The position numbers and the translations under genes are program-made. A stretch of 8,520 nucleotides of DNA from the NCBI GenBank assembly GCA_947450015.1, contig CANFUB010000100.1, forward strand, positions 1 to 8,520, written 5' to 3'. Positions 1 through 7,199 of this stretch are shown here, piece after piece. Source of the stretch: Bacteroidota bacterium (GTDB taxonomy: Bacteria; Bacteroidota; Bacteroidia; NS11-12g; UBA955). The notes beneath the pieces were generated by a model, which saw only the letters and a program-made list of their open reading frames with translations, did no database searches and had not been told where the DNA came from. Position 1 is the first letter of the stretch; each line of letters opens with the position of its first letter.

Positions 1-396
1 AAAATAGGCTTGAAATAATTTTTCTTCAGCCGCATCTTGTTTGCCTTTCGATAAAGCATAATGCGAAAAACGATGGGCATCAAAAGAATTGGCAACCACT
101 GATTTGTCTAGGTGGTATTCTAGTCCAACTTGCTTTGCCATTTGGCTAACCTGCGCATTCATTTGTTGGGCTTGCGCGACACTAATTCCCTTGTGAGTGG
201 CTAGGTATTCATTAATATTGATAGCAGTATTGGTAACCAAATTCGGTGAGAGTTGATAGCTTTTCCAAATAATTTCAACTTCATCCTTGCCTTCAAATTG
301 TGATAAGGCCTGCTCAAATTTCCGCTTACCTATATAACAGAATGGGCACATAATATCACTCCATATCTCTACACTTATTTTTTTTTCGTTGCTCAT
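1..396 (-). CDS. DsbA-family (FrnE-like) thiol oxidoreductase, C-terminus cut off
   Basis: The gene reads leftward from the ATG at 396-394 and stays open for 132 codons to the window edge, so the C-terminus is missing. The protein starts MSNEKKISVEIWSDIMCPFC, giving a beta strand followed by a CPFC active site at about residues 17-20. Further on are NSFDAHRFSHYA and a LFQAYF segment, both typical of the FrnE branch of the DsbA fold (thioredoxin core with helical insertion). That family is about 210-240 residues long, so roughly 100 residues lie outside the window. There is no signal peptide, so the protein is probably cytoplasmic, as expected for FrnE-like disulfide isomerases/oxidoreductases rather than periplasmic DsbA. 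The related 2-hydroxychromene-2-carboxylate isomerases share the fold, but the CxxC pair favours a redox role. The start lies 16 bases after the stop of the upstream secreted-protein gene, suggesting cotranscription. The substrate is unknown. Confidence 0.88.
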   Translation of the reverse strand, partial: MSNEKKISVEIWSDIMCPFCYIGKRKFEQALSQFEGKDEVEIIWKSYQLSPNLVTNTAININEYLATHKGISVAQAQQMNAQVSQMAKQVGLEYHLDKSVVANSFDAHRFSHYALSKGKQDAAEEKLFQAYF

Positions 397-412
397 TTTG
401 CCTTTAATTTTT

Positions 413-2569
413 TTAATTTTCAATTAGTATGCGTTGCACCGCATTATAGTTTAAAGATTCCACCTTTATTAAATAAAAGCCAGCTTTAAACTTCGATTCT
501 GTATTGATGCTTATTTCATTGCTGTTTTCTATTGTTTCAGTTAAAAGTACTTTGCCCGAAAGGTCCATTAATTGAATGGTGGCAGCATTACAATACATAG
601 GTAGTAACAGTTTGAAATTACCTTTATTGGGATTAGGAATTATTTTAATTTGTAATTCTTTTGATACGTTGTTAAGTCCAGTAATTACATCATTTACAGT
701 GATACAAACTGAGGTATCTCTGCATGCACTATCAGAAGTTTCTAAAGCATATGAGCCATTCACTGGAGCAGTATAACTTTTTTGTGTTGCACCATTAATA
801 GGTACTACTGTTCCCAATTGACAAGTCATCCATTGATAATTGCCAGTGAGTTTTGCAGCCGTTAGGGTTGCACCAGATTTATTGATTGTAGTATTGATTT
901 GCGGTATCGTGAGTGAAAAAGTTAAAATACTATCACAACCTAAATAATTAACCAAAGTATCTTTGTAGGTGCCAGATTTGGTATAAATAAGTTTCTTGCC
1001 AGGGCGTTTGTAATACCTGCATGCATCAATAGCAGTATAACCAAAGGTTGGATTCAAAATGGTAAGATTTATAGTGATGGCACTATCGCAACCAACAGTG
1101 TTTAAGATGGTATCCTTATAAACGCCAGAGCTAATCCAAGTGTATTTACCACTCGGGCTTTTGTATTTCTTACAAGCAGAACGCGTGATGGAAGCACTGC
1201 TATTTTTAATGAACAAATTGATGGTTAAAATACTATCGCAAGTTTTATAATTCTTCAATGTGTCTTTATAAGTACCGCTAACAAAATAAGAACGTTTACC
1301 ACTCGGCAAGGTATATTTCTTACATGCTTTTGCAGTAATTGTATTGAGACTTGTTTTATTGACAGTTAGGTTAGTGACAACCACACTATCACAACCTCTA
1401 TAATTAAGAATGGTGTCGTAATAGATACCACTATTGGTGTAGGTTTTGCCCGTTAAGCTTTTATAACTATTACATACCACGCGAGAAACTGAATCTTTGC
1501 CTCCTCCAATTTTTAAAACAATACTTAAAATGCTATCGCATTGAACATAGTTTTTAATTACATCTTTATAATTGCCAGATTTGGTCCAAACAAATTTGCC
1601 ACTCGGACTTGTATAGCTTTTACAAGCAAAAGCATTGATGGTTTTTCCAGTTGATTTTTTTATTGTCAAATTGGTCGTAATGATACTATCACATCCATAA
1701 AATCCAACTGAGATGGTATCTAAATACGTGCCTGAAACTAACCATTTGTATTTACCACTCGGACTGGTATAATTATCACAGCTACTGATTTTTTGGGTTG
1801 AGGTGGCGATGGTTTTTGAAAAAGCTTGCCCTCTCACCCAGTTTGAGCCAGTGCCACTTAAGGCAAGATTAATTAAGCTGCCACTGTTGTTGTAGCCACT
1901 CAAATCTGCGAGGGTAGTAATTGCGCTGTTTGAAGAAGCAGCTTTTCCTTGGTTAAACTTGTAATAGGCCCTTAAACCAGTTTGACTTGAACAAAATTCA
2001 ATACCTTTACTATTGTTAAGTTGGGCAACAGATCTACAAACACTCCATATGCGAACCTCATCAATTAAGCCTTGATAAAAACGGGTATAAGTCGTGTGTG
2101 CACCCAACATTAGATTCGTAGTTGGCGTTTTGGTAATGGAAATGGCAACTGCAAGTGAATCGACAATTGTACCATTTAAATAAACCCGCATTTTGCTGCC
2201 ATCATAAGTGCCTGCAATGTGCTGCCAAGTATTTAATGAAAGAATGGTACCTGTGGTTATTTCACGCCATGTGCCATCGCCAATGGCAAAGTTTAATTTT
2301 CCGCCTGCACCTACACGCAACATATAGCCATAGTTGCTAGTATTGTATTCTTTATTGATAACATTACCATCAAATGCATTGGTTTTCCATGCAGTTGGAT
2401 AAATCCATGCTTCGAGTGTAATGGCTTTACCGCTGATTTGTACTGAGGTGTCATTACCACAATCAACTTTGTCATCGGTCCCATCAAAATCGATGGCATT
2501 TTGAGCAGACAATTCAATGTAGATAAACGATAAAATAAATAGAGACAATAAAGTAAAGGCTTTTTTCAT
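413..2569 (-). CDS. Secreted LamG-domain protein with six Cys-pair repeats and T9SS type A sorting domain
   Basis: The 718-residue product is probably exported to the cell surface or medium. Residues 1-22 are a Sec signal peptide (MKKAFTLLSLF..., cleavage near SAQ-NA). Residues about 25-205 form a concanavalin A/LamG-type jelly-roll, with FDGTDDKV, LEAWIYP, WQHIAGTYDG, LIDEVRIW and LRAYYKFNQG. This fold often binds glycans, but no ligand can be assigned. Residues about 260-556 hold six modules of about 50 residues, each with one cysteine pair. Residues about 558-625 resemble an Ig-like module (YQWMTCQLG, INGAT, NGSYA, CRDTSVC) common before T9SS tails. Residues about 640-718 are the type A sorting domain (IIPNPNKGNF, LMDLSGKVLL, AGFYLIKV, final RILIEN). 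That domain directs passage across the outer membrane by the type IX system and is normally removed on export. An adhesin or surface-matrix role is inference. The DsbA-like gene follows 16 bases downstream. Confidence 0.92.
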   Translation of the reverse strand: MKKAFTLLSLFILSFIYIELSAQNAIDFDGTDDKVDCGNDTSVQISGKAITLEAWIYPTAWKTNAFDGNVINKEYNTSNYGYMLRVGAGGKLNFAIGDGTWREITTGTILSLNTWQHIAGTYDGSKMRVYLNGTIVDSLAVAISITKTPTTNLMLGAHTTYTRFYQGLIDEVRIWSVCRSVAQLNNSKGIEFCSSQTGLRAYYKFNQGKAASSNSAITTLADLSGYNNSGSLINLALSGTGSNWVRGQAFSKTIATSTQKISSCDNYTSPSGKYKWLVSGTYLDTISVGFYGCDSIITTNLTIKKSTGKTINAFACKSYTSPSGKFVWTKSGNYKDVIKNYVQCDSILSIVLKIGGGKDSVSRVVCNSYKSLTGKTYTNSGIYYDTILNYRGCDSVVVTNLTVNKTSLNTITAKACKKYTLPSGKRSYFVSGTYKDTLKNYKTCDSILTINLFIKNSSASITRSACKKYKSPSGKYTWISSGVYKDTILNTVGCDSAITINLTILNPTFGYTAIDACRYYKRPGKKLIYTKSGTYKDTLVNYLGCDSILTFSLTIPQINTTINKSGATLTAAKLTGNYQWMTCQLGTVVPINGATQKSYTAPVNGSYALETSDSACRDTSVCITVNDVITGLNNVSKELQIKIIPNPNKGNFKLLLPMYCNAATIQLMDLSGKVLLTETIENSNEISINTESKFKAGFYLIKVESLNYNAVQRILIEN
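902..1798 (-). repeat. Six in-frame tandem repeats of about 150 bp inside the LamG/T9SS gene
   Basis: The repeats encode residues about 258-556. Cysteine pairs fall at 264/293, 316/344, 366/393, 416/444, 466/494 and 517/545, giving a period of 50-52 residues. The module consensus is roughly C-x2-Y-x-S-P-S-G-K-x2-W-x2-SG-x-Y-x-DT-x4-GCDSI-x3-NLTI. Parts are conserved at DNA level: the plus-strand string ccactcgg (the PSG codons) recurs at 1149, 1299, 1599 and 1755, with the first three in exact 150-base register. Modules 3 and 6 have diverged there (LTGK and RPGKK). The one cysteine pair per module suggests an intramodule disulfide. The pattern fits expansion by unit duplication followed by divergence. 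Confidence 0.9.
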
Positions 2570-2594
2570 AAACTAAATGTATTAAACTATAAAT

Positions 2595-2602
2595 CAAATT
2601 TA
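2595..2602 (-). promoter_or_regulatory. Putative Bacteroidota -7 box for the LamG/T9SS gene
   Basis: The minus strand reads TAAATTTG here, a full match to the TAnnTTTG -7 consensus, 25 bases upstream of the ATG at 2569, so the leader would be about 20 nt. It sits in the 118-base gap after the beta-lactamase stop. No TTG lies at the usual 17-23 base spacing, so the -33 half is missing or degenerate. In AT-rich DNA such a match can arise by chance. Confidence 0.35.
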
Positions 2603-2687
2603 AAACCTATTCACCACTATTTTAAAATTAATTTCAAGGAAATTTATACAGCATCCTAAAATACTTTAATGGCGTTAAATGATTGTT

Positions 2688-3593
2688 CTAATTTATGGAA
2701 TAAAAACGGTAAGCGGCTAGGGCAATTTGAGCGATGATGCCTTCATTGGTGTCATAGTTTTCGTAGCTATCAGAAACAAAAACAGCAATTGCAAGGTGCT
2801 TTCCATTTGGTAAACTTATGATGCCAACATCATTTGTACCCGCACTAATCCCCTTTTTATTGGTTCCAGAGGTTCCCGTTTTATGGGCCACAACAATACT
2901 ATCTGGCAACAATCCCTTCAATCGTTTGGCACTGGTATAATTATCAACCATAATGCGGTTTAAAAATTGGGTGCTAGAATCCGAAAGGAATTTGTTTTGA
3001 TACCAACCTACCAATAGCTCAGACATCGCAAAGGGAGTCGTATTGTTTTGGTATTGAATCGACCATTTCTTTGACATTTGGTATTCAGTAGCTGTGATGG
3101 CAATATTTTTAAGTCCTAGAGAATGGATGTAGTCATTGACAACTTTCGGTCCTCCAACCAATTTAAAAAGTATATCACAAGTATTATTGTCACTCCGCGA
3201 AATGGTATAGCTCAGAAGTTCCGCAATGCTAACATTGACATTCCCTTCGGGGTATTTGTCTCGCAAAGGACTCCAGGTATTATGTAATTCAGATTTTTTT
3301 ACAAATACCATTTGATCCAGTTTTAATTTGCCTTCATCAACTTTTTTAAGCACCGCAATTGCCAAAGGTAATTTGTAAACACTTTGCATAGGGTAGTGGT
3401 GATTGTTGCCTATTATGGTCGTTGAACTATCTTCAATTGATATTACAGAAATCCCAACATTTGCTTTGTATTTAGAAATAATGTTAAGAAATGTGTCAAC
3501 TAAGTCATTCTTAGCAATGGTCGTGTCATAATTTTGACCTGAAGATTTATAAATAAAAATAGAAAAACTGAGAAGTAAACAAATTAACCGCAT
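2688..3593 (-). CDS. bla: Class A beta-lactamase, subclass A2 (PER/VEB/CfxA-like)
   Basis: This is a serine beta-lactamase that hydrolyses beta-lactam antibiotics in the periplasm. The 301 residues match the family length. Residues 1-19 are a Sec signal peptide (MRLICLLLSFSIFIYKSSG). The catalytic serine motif S-V-Y-K is at 71-74 (Ambler 70-73). SDN is at 134-136 (Ambler 130-132), within SDNNTCD, whose final Asp at 140 matches the Asp136 typical of subclass A2. The general base Glu is E170 (Ambler 166), and KTGT is at 238-241 (Ambler 234). Segments LVGGPK, DYIHSLGL, RLKGLLP, VAHKTGTSG and TNDVGII closely follow PER/VEB enzymes as I recall them. The residue four after the omega-loop Glu is Ser174, where PER has His and TEM has Asn, and the YQNW of PER is YQNN here. 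The gene follows the nucleoside kinase by 40 bases with no -7 box between, so it is probably cotranscribed. No mobile element or transcriptional regulator is adjacent, which suggests a resident chromosomal gene. Substrate profile cannot be read from sequence. Confidence 0.93.
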   Translation of the reverse strand: MRLICLLLSFSIFIYKSSGQNYDTTIAKNDLVDTFLNIISKYKANVGISVISIEDSSTTIIGNNHHYPMQSVYKLPLAIAVLKKVDEGKLKLDQMVFVKKSELHNTWSPLRDKYPEGNVNVSIAELLSYTISRSDNNTCDILFKLVGGPKVVNDYIHSLGLKNIAITATEYQMSKKWSIQYQNNTTPFAMSELLVGWYQNKFLSDSSTQFLNRIMVDNYTSAKRLKGLLPDSIVVAHKTGTSGTNKKGISAGTNDVGIISLPNGKHLAIAVFVSDSYENYDTNEGIIAQIALAAYRFYSIN

Positions 3594-3633
3594 CGTATTA
3601 GTAGGCTAAAGTGTGTTGATAGATAAGCTTGCT

Positions 3634-4272
3634 TTAAAATAAACCGTTTAACTCCGCTTCAATTTTATTAATAACGAAGTTGGCATCGGTACTATCACTT
3701 TCAAAATCTAATTCATCAATATCTAAAATAATTAATTTACCAGTTTTGTAAGTCGAAATCCAAGCCTCGTAACGTTCGTTTAATCGTTTTAAATAATCAA
3801 GTCTAATACTGTCCTCATAATCTCTGCCACGTTGTTGTATTTGTTTTACAAGGGTAGGAATTGAACCACGCAAATAAATTAATAAATCTGGTGGCTGTAT
3901 CATACTATTTAAAGAATTGTACAAAGAAATATAATTGTCGAAATCGCGGGTACTCATTAAACCCATGGCATGCAAATTGGGAGCAAAAATACAAGCGTCT
4001 TCATAGATGGTTCTATCTTGAATAACAGTTTTGTTACTCTCTCTAATTTTACGGATGTTATTAAAACGCACGTTTAAGAAATAAACCTGAAGGTTGAAAC
4101 TCCAACGCTGCATATCTTCATAAAAATCACTGATGTATGGATTATCGTCCATATCCTCTAACTGAACTTCCCAATTGTAATGTTTAGCAAGCATATTGGT
4201 AAGGGTCGTTTTACCACTCCCTATGTTACCTGCTACGGCTATATGCATTGCCTTATTTTGTGTCTTGGCCAT
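3634..4272 (-). CDS. Deoxynucleoside kinase (deoxyadenosine/deoxyguanosine kinase family)
   Basis: A cytoplasmic salvage enzyme that transfers phosphate from a nucleoside triphosphate to a deoxynucleoside, giving the dNMP. The 212 residues contain the P-loop GNIGSGKTT at 15-23, the NPYISDFYEDMQRWSFNLQ substrate region at about 44-62, the DRTIYED motif at 86-92 (catalytic/sugar-binding in dNK enzymes), PPDLLIYL at 127-134, and an arginine-rich lid QQRGRDYEDSI at 146-156. This fits the dNK family (PF01712). The base preference (dA, dG or dC) cannot be settled from sequence. The start is uncertain: the ATG at 4272 adds eight residues, MAKTQNKA, before MHIAVAGNIGSG, and relatives commonly begin near that second Met (4248). 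The putative -7 box at 4280-4287 would leave almost no leader for the 4272 start but about 30 nt for 4248. The beta-lactamase gene follows after 40 bases. Confidence 0.93.
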   Translation of the reverse strand: MAKTQNKAMHIAVAGNIGSGKTTLTNMLAKHYNWEVQLEDMDDNPYISDFYEDMQRWSFNLQVYFLNVRFNNIRKIRESNKTVIQDRTIYEDACIFAPNLHAMGLMSTRDFDNYISLYNSLNSMIQPPDLLIYLRGSIPTLVKQIQQRGRDYEDSIRLDYLKRLNERYEAWISTYKTGKLIILDIDELDFESDSTDANFVINKIEAELNGLF

Positions 4273-4279
4273 TATATTG

Positions 4280-4287
4280 CAAACTTA
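4280..4287 (-). promoter_or_regulatory. Putative -7 box for the deoxynucleoside kinase gene
   Basis: The minus strand reads TAAGTTTG, a full TAnnTTTG match, in the 108-base gap between trpS and the kinase gene. Its downstream edge is only 7 bases from the ATG at 4272, so transcription would start almost at that codon. This fits better with initiation at the internal ATG at 4248. There is no TTG at 17-23 base spacing. The same box probably also drives the beta-lactamase gene. Confidence 0.4.
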
Positions 4288-4360
4288 TTGGTTTTATTGT
4301 TAAATATTTATTTTTAAATCAAAATTGTGGAAATCTAAATCAATTTAATTTAATTAACAG

Positions 4361-4379
4361 GTTTAAGAAACGTTTAAAC
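4361..4379 (-). other. Short AT-rich inverted repeat just after the trpS stop
   Basis: GTTTAA at 4361-4366 is complementary to TTAAAC at 4374-4379, beginning two bases beyond the trpS stop codon. The 6-bp stem has only one G-C pair and no U-tract follows in the transcript, so it is a weak candidate terminator at best. The rest of the gap to 4273 is featureless AT-rich DNA apart from the -7 box. Confidence 0.2.
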
Positions 4380-4380
4380 T

Positions 4381-5385
4381 TTAGTAAAACTTTCTAAAGC
4401 CAATGATTTCTCTCACCTCGCGAATGGTTTTTAAAGAACTTTCTTGCGCTTTTTCAACACCTTGTTTCGCAACCTTGCTTAAAAATGCATCATCGTTAAT
4501 GGTCGATTCAATGCGCTCACGGAAAGGTGCAATGAACAATTCCATGTCGTCAGCCAATTGTTTTTTCATATCGCCAAAACGAATGTTGCCCTCATAATAA
4601 CTGCTCTCAAATTGATCGATGATGGTAGGATCAGTAACGAGTTTCATTAAATCAAATAAATTTTGAACAGCAGCTGGTTTCGCAGAGCCAATTTCAGAAG
4701 GTTGATCAACAACACTTGTTACTGCTTTCATTATTTTTTTGCGCAATATTTCGGCATCATCGCCCATGTAAATATTGTCAAATTCGCCCGCACTTTTACT
4801 CATTTTACCGCCACCAGTTAGGCCAGGAATTTTTACCAAATTTTCATTGTAATTAAAGGCTTGTGGTTCCGGAAAATAGTCGACATTGTAGAGCCTATTA
4901 AAACGGTTGGCGAAGGTGCGCGCCATTTCAAGGTGTTGCTCTTGGTCTTTGCCAACGGGTACTTTAGCGCCTTTATGCAATAATATATCTGCAGCCATTA
5001 AAACAGGATAGGTTAACAAGCCAGCATTTACGTTGTCTGGTTGACTGCGGGCTTTTTCTTTGAAAGAAGTCACCCTTTCAAGCTCACCTTTATATGCATT
5101 CATGTTGAGAAACATGTATAACTCGGTTGTCTCAGGTAAATCACTTTGTAAATACAAGGCACATTTTTCAGTGTCTAAGCCCAAAGCAATGTATTCTGCT
5201 AAAACGCGTTTTACCGATTGATGCAAATCTGCTGGTGTAGGGTGGGTGGTTAAAGAATGGTAATCGGCAATGAAAAAATAGCATTTAAATTCATTCTGCA
5301 TTCTTAAAAAATTCTTCACTGCACCAAAGTAATTGCCAAGATGCAATTTACCTGTTGGTCGTATCCCACTTACTACTGTTTCCAT
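4381..5385 (-). CDS. trpS: Tryptophanyl-tRNA synthetase
   Basis: A cytoplasmic class I aminoacyl-tRNA synthetase that charges tRNA-Trp with tryptophan using ATP. The 334 residues match the usual bacterial length. The protein begins METVVSGIRPTGKLHLGNYF, with the HIGH-type motif as HLGN at 15-18. Other family landmarks are FIADYHSLT at 38-46, YPVLMAADILL at 126-136, VGKDQEQHLE at 144-153 and the KMSKS loop in GLTGGGKMSKS at 188-198. The helical C-terminal anticodon-binding part runs to RKFY. All key motifs are intact and there is no fusion or truncation. The start is supported by its position right at the conserved SGIRPTGKLHLGN N-terminus and by a promoter 25-55 bases upstream. There is no T-box or leader peptide. 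It is the only tryptophanyl-tRNA synthetase in the window. Confidence 0.98.
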   Translation of the reverse strand: METVVSGIRPTGKLHLGNYFGAVKNFLRMQNEFKCYFFIADYHSLTTHPTPADLHQSVKRVLAEYIALGLDTEKCALYLQSDLPETTELYMFLNMNAYKGELERVTSFKEKARSQPDNVNAGLLTYPVLMAADILLHKGAKVPVGKDQEQHLEMARTFANRFNRLYNVDYFPEPQAFNYNENLVKIPGLTGGGKMSKSAGEFDNIYMGDDAEILRKKIMKAVTSVVDQPSEIGSAKPAAVQNLFDLMKLVTDPTIIDQFESSYYEGNIRFGDMKKQLADDMELFIAPFRERIESTINDDAFLSKVAKQGVEKAQESSLKTIREVREIIGFRKFY

Positions 5386-5409
5386 TTTTCTTCAATTTTT
5401 ACCGTTATG

Positions 5410-5440
5410 CAAAAGTATGTTTTCCGTTTCATTCGTGCAA
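5410..5440 (-). promoter_or_regulatory. Putative Bacteroidota promoter of trpS
   Basis: On the minus strand a TTG (-33 type, at 5440-5438) is followed after 20 bases by TACTTTTG (-7 box, at 5417-5410), matching the TTG-N17-23-TAnnTTTG pattern of this phylum. Transcription would start near 5403 and leave a leader of about 18 nt before the trpS ATG. The -33 element lies inside the last codons of the upstream ABC gene. This is the best two-part promoter match in the window. Confidence 0.55.
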
Positions 5441-7183
5441 TGATGAAACAATTAATTCCTTGTAATAACCATTCTTTTCGAGCAGGGAACTGTGATTTCC
5501 TTGTTCAATAATTTCTCCTTTGTCCATTACCAATATGTTGTCTGCATGTTTGATGGTAGATAATCGATGCGCAATTACAATGCTTGTTTTTCCTTTTAAC
5601 AGTGCTAAAGTTGCTTTTTGTAAGATTAATTCTGTTTCTGTATCAACAGATGAAGTGGCCTCATCGAGTATTAAAACCGAAGGATTGAAAACCATGGCAC
5701 GTATAAAGGAAATTAATTGCCTTTGACCTAGTGATAAAGTGTTACCGCGTTCCATCACATGGTAATTGTACTGCCCTGGCAATTGTTCAATAAAATAATT
5801 GGCACCAATTTTTTCGGCAGCTTCTATGATCATGGCTTCCGTAATATCCTCTTGATACAAGCGTATGTTATCGATAATACTGCCACTAAACAAAAACACA
5901 TCTTGTAATACCACGGCCATTTGACGCCTTAAAAAATGCAATTCATAGTCGAACTGCGATACGCCATCAATTTTAATTTGTCCCTTATTAATGGTGTAAA
6001 GGCGACTTAATATATTAATGATTGAGGACTTGCCAGCGCCTGTGGCACCAACAATGGCAAGCATTTGTCCGGGTTCAATTTTAAAGCTTACATCTTTCAA
6101 TACATAGGCTTCTTCGTTGTAGGCAAACCAAACATTTTCAAAAGCAATATGGCCTTCAATTTTTTTAGTAAGTGCACCTTGGTCTTTTTCTAGTGTATCG
6201 TTTTCTAATAATTTGAATATGCGTTCTGCAGCAACAATGCCCATTTGTATATTATTGAAACGATCGGCCAATACACGTATAGGGCGAAAAAACATGTTGA
6301 TGTACAAAATAAAAGCAGTGATGGTTCCAAAATCAAACAATTGTTCACCAACTATTTTTCGGGTGCCCCACCAAACCAACAAGCCAAGAGAGATAGAGGT
6401 TATAACCTCTATAACAGGAAAAAAGACAGAGTAATACAAAACACTTCTATCATTGGCCTTGTAATGTTCACTATTAATCTGATCAAAGCTTTCAGACACC
6501 GACTTCTCTTGATTAAATATCTGAACCAATTGCATACCCGTAATGTGTTCCTGTACAAAAGTGTTGAGCTTGGCTACAGCCGTTCTTACATCTTCAAAAG
6601 CGCCTTTAATTTTAATGCGAAATAAATGCGATGCATAAAATAAAAGTGGCAAAACACTCAAGGCAACCAAGGTTAATTGCCAATCGATTACCAACATAAA
6701 AATAGTTATTGTGACAATCTGTAAGATATCGCCAATAATCGTAATTAAGCCTTCTGCAAACAATTCTGCCAAAGTTTCTATATCTGTAACAGCCCTTGTA
6801 ACCATGGTGCCAACGGGCGTTTTATCATGAAAACTAAGCCTGCTATTAATCAAATGACTAAAAACTTTTAAACGCAATTTCTTTACAACTTGTTGTGCGA
6901 TCCAACCTGTAATATATTCATTAAAAAACTGAAGTATGCCACTCACAAAAATTAATAAAAGTATCCATAAACAGATAATGGTAAGTCCTTCTAAATCGCC
7001 ATTGCCCGCGTATTTATTAATGGCCATTTCAATCAGCCAAGGACGCATCGGTGAAAGCAATGCAAGCAATATAGTTGTGCTTATTGCTATCCAAATTTTC
7101 TGTTTAAAATCTGTCGTAAGATTTAAAACTTTTTTAAGGATAGAAAACTGAATTTTTTTATTGGTAGGGTTCGATTGCGTCAT
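5429..7183 (-). CDS. ABC exporter half-transporter (fused permease and ATPase, MdlB/MsbA-like)
   Basis: An inner-membrane type IV ABC exporter subunit that works as a dimer to pump a substrate outward using ATP. The 584 residues are the usual length. The N-terminal membrane domain (about 25-310) has six hydrophobic spans near 31-52, 66-89, 145-166, 168-186, 252-275 and 283-300. The nucleotide-binding domain (about 346-575) has Walker A GATGAGKSS at 379-387, the Q-loop Gln at 427 (VVLQDVFLF), signature LSLGQRQ at 483-489, Walker B VLILDE with catalytic Glu508, D-loop SSVD at 511-514 and switch His539 (IVIAHRLSTI). The signature has Leu for the third residue of LSGGQ, as in MdlB-like members (LSxGQ). 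All catalytic residues are present, so a homodimer could be active, and no partner half-transporter is in the window. The substrate (lipid, drug or peptide) is unknown. It is divergent from lon. Confidence 0.95.
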   Translation of the reverse strand: MTQSNPTNKKIQFSILKKVLNLTTDFKQKIWIAISTTILLALLSPMRPWLIEMAINKYAGNGDLEGLTIICLWILLLIFVSGILQFFNEYITGWIAQQVVKKLRLKVFSHLINSRLSFHDKTPVGTMVTRAVTDIETLAELFAEGLITIIGDILQIVTITIFMLVIDWQLTLVALSVLPLLFYASHLFRIKIKGAFEDVRTAVAKLNTFVQEHITGMQLVQIFNQEKSVSESFDQINSEHYKANDRSVLYYSVFFPVIEVITSISLGLLVWWGTRKIVGEQLFDFGTITAFILYINMFFRPIRVLADRFNNIQMGIVAAERIFKLLENDTLEKDQGALTKKIEGHIAFENVWFAYNEEAYVLKDVSFKIEPGQMLAIVGATGAGKSSIINILSRLYTINKGQIKIDGVSQFDYELHFLRRQMAVVLQDVFLFSGSIIDNIRLYQEDITEAMIIEAAEKIGANYFIEQLPGQYNYHVMERGNTLSLGQRQLISFIRAMVFNPSVLILDEATSSVDTETELILQKATLALLKGKTSIVIAHRLSTIKHADNILVMDKGEIIEQGNHSSLLEKNGYYKELIVSSLHE

Positions 7184-7199
7184 TTTGGAAAGCCAGCTG

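Noticed and set aside
902..1798. Regular 150-base repeats as a CRISPR array or noncoding satellite
   Set aside because: The repeat period is far too long for CRISPR, the units are diverged, and the whole block is one open coding frame with conserved protein motifs.
2311..2517. 68-codon frame overlapping the start of the LamG gene
   Set aside because: It is an out-of-frame shadow of the signal-peptide/LamG region, which is read cleanly in the main frame.
2688..3593. Beta-lactamase as a lipoprotein or as a recently acquired mobile resistance gene
   Set aside because: The only N-terminal Cys is at residue 5, too early for a lipobox. Base composition looks like the neighbours, and no transposase, integron site or terminal repeats flank it.
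4273..4380. Rho-independent terminator after trpS
   Set aside because: The only inverted repeat has a 6-bp stem with one G-C pair and no U-tract, too weak to call a terminator. It is listed only as an inverted repeat.
6245..6625. 126-codon plus-strand open frame opposite the ABC exporter gene
   Set aside because: It is antisense to an intact ABC exporter membrane domain, has no recognisable protein features, and is explained by the codon pattern of the real gene.
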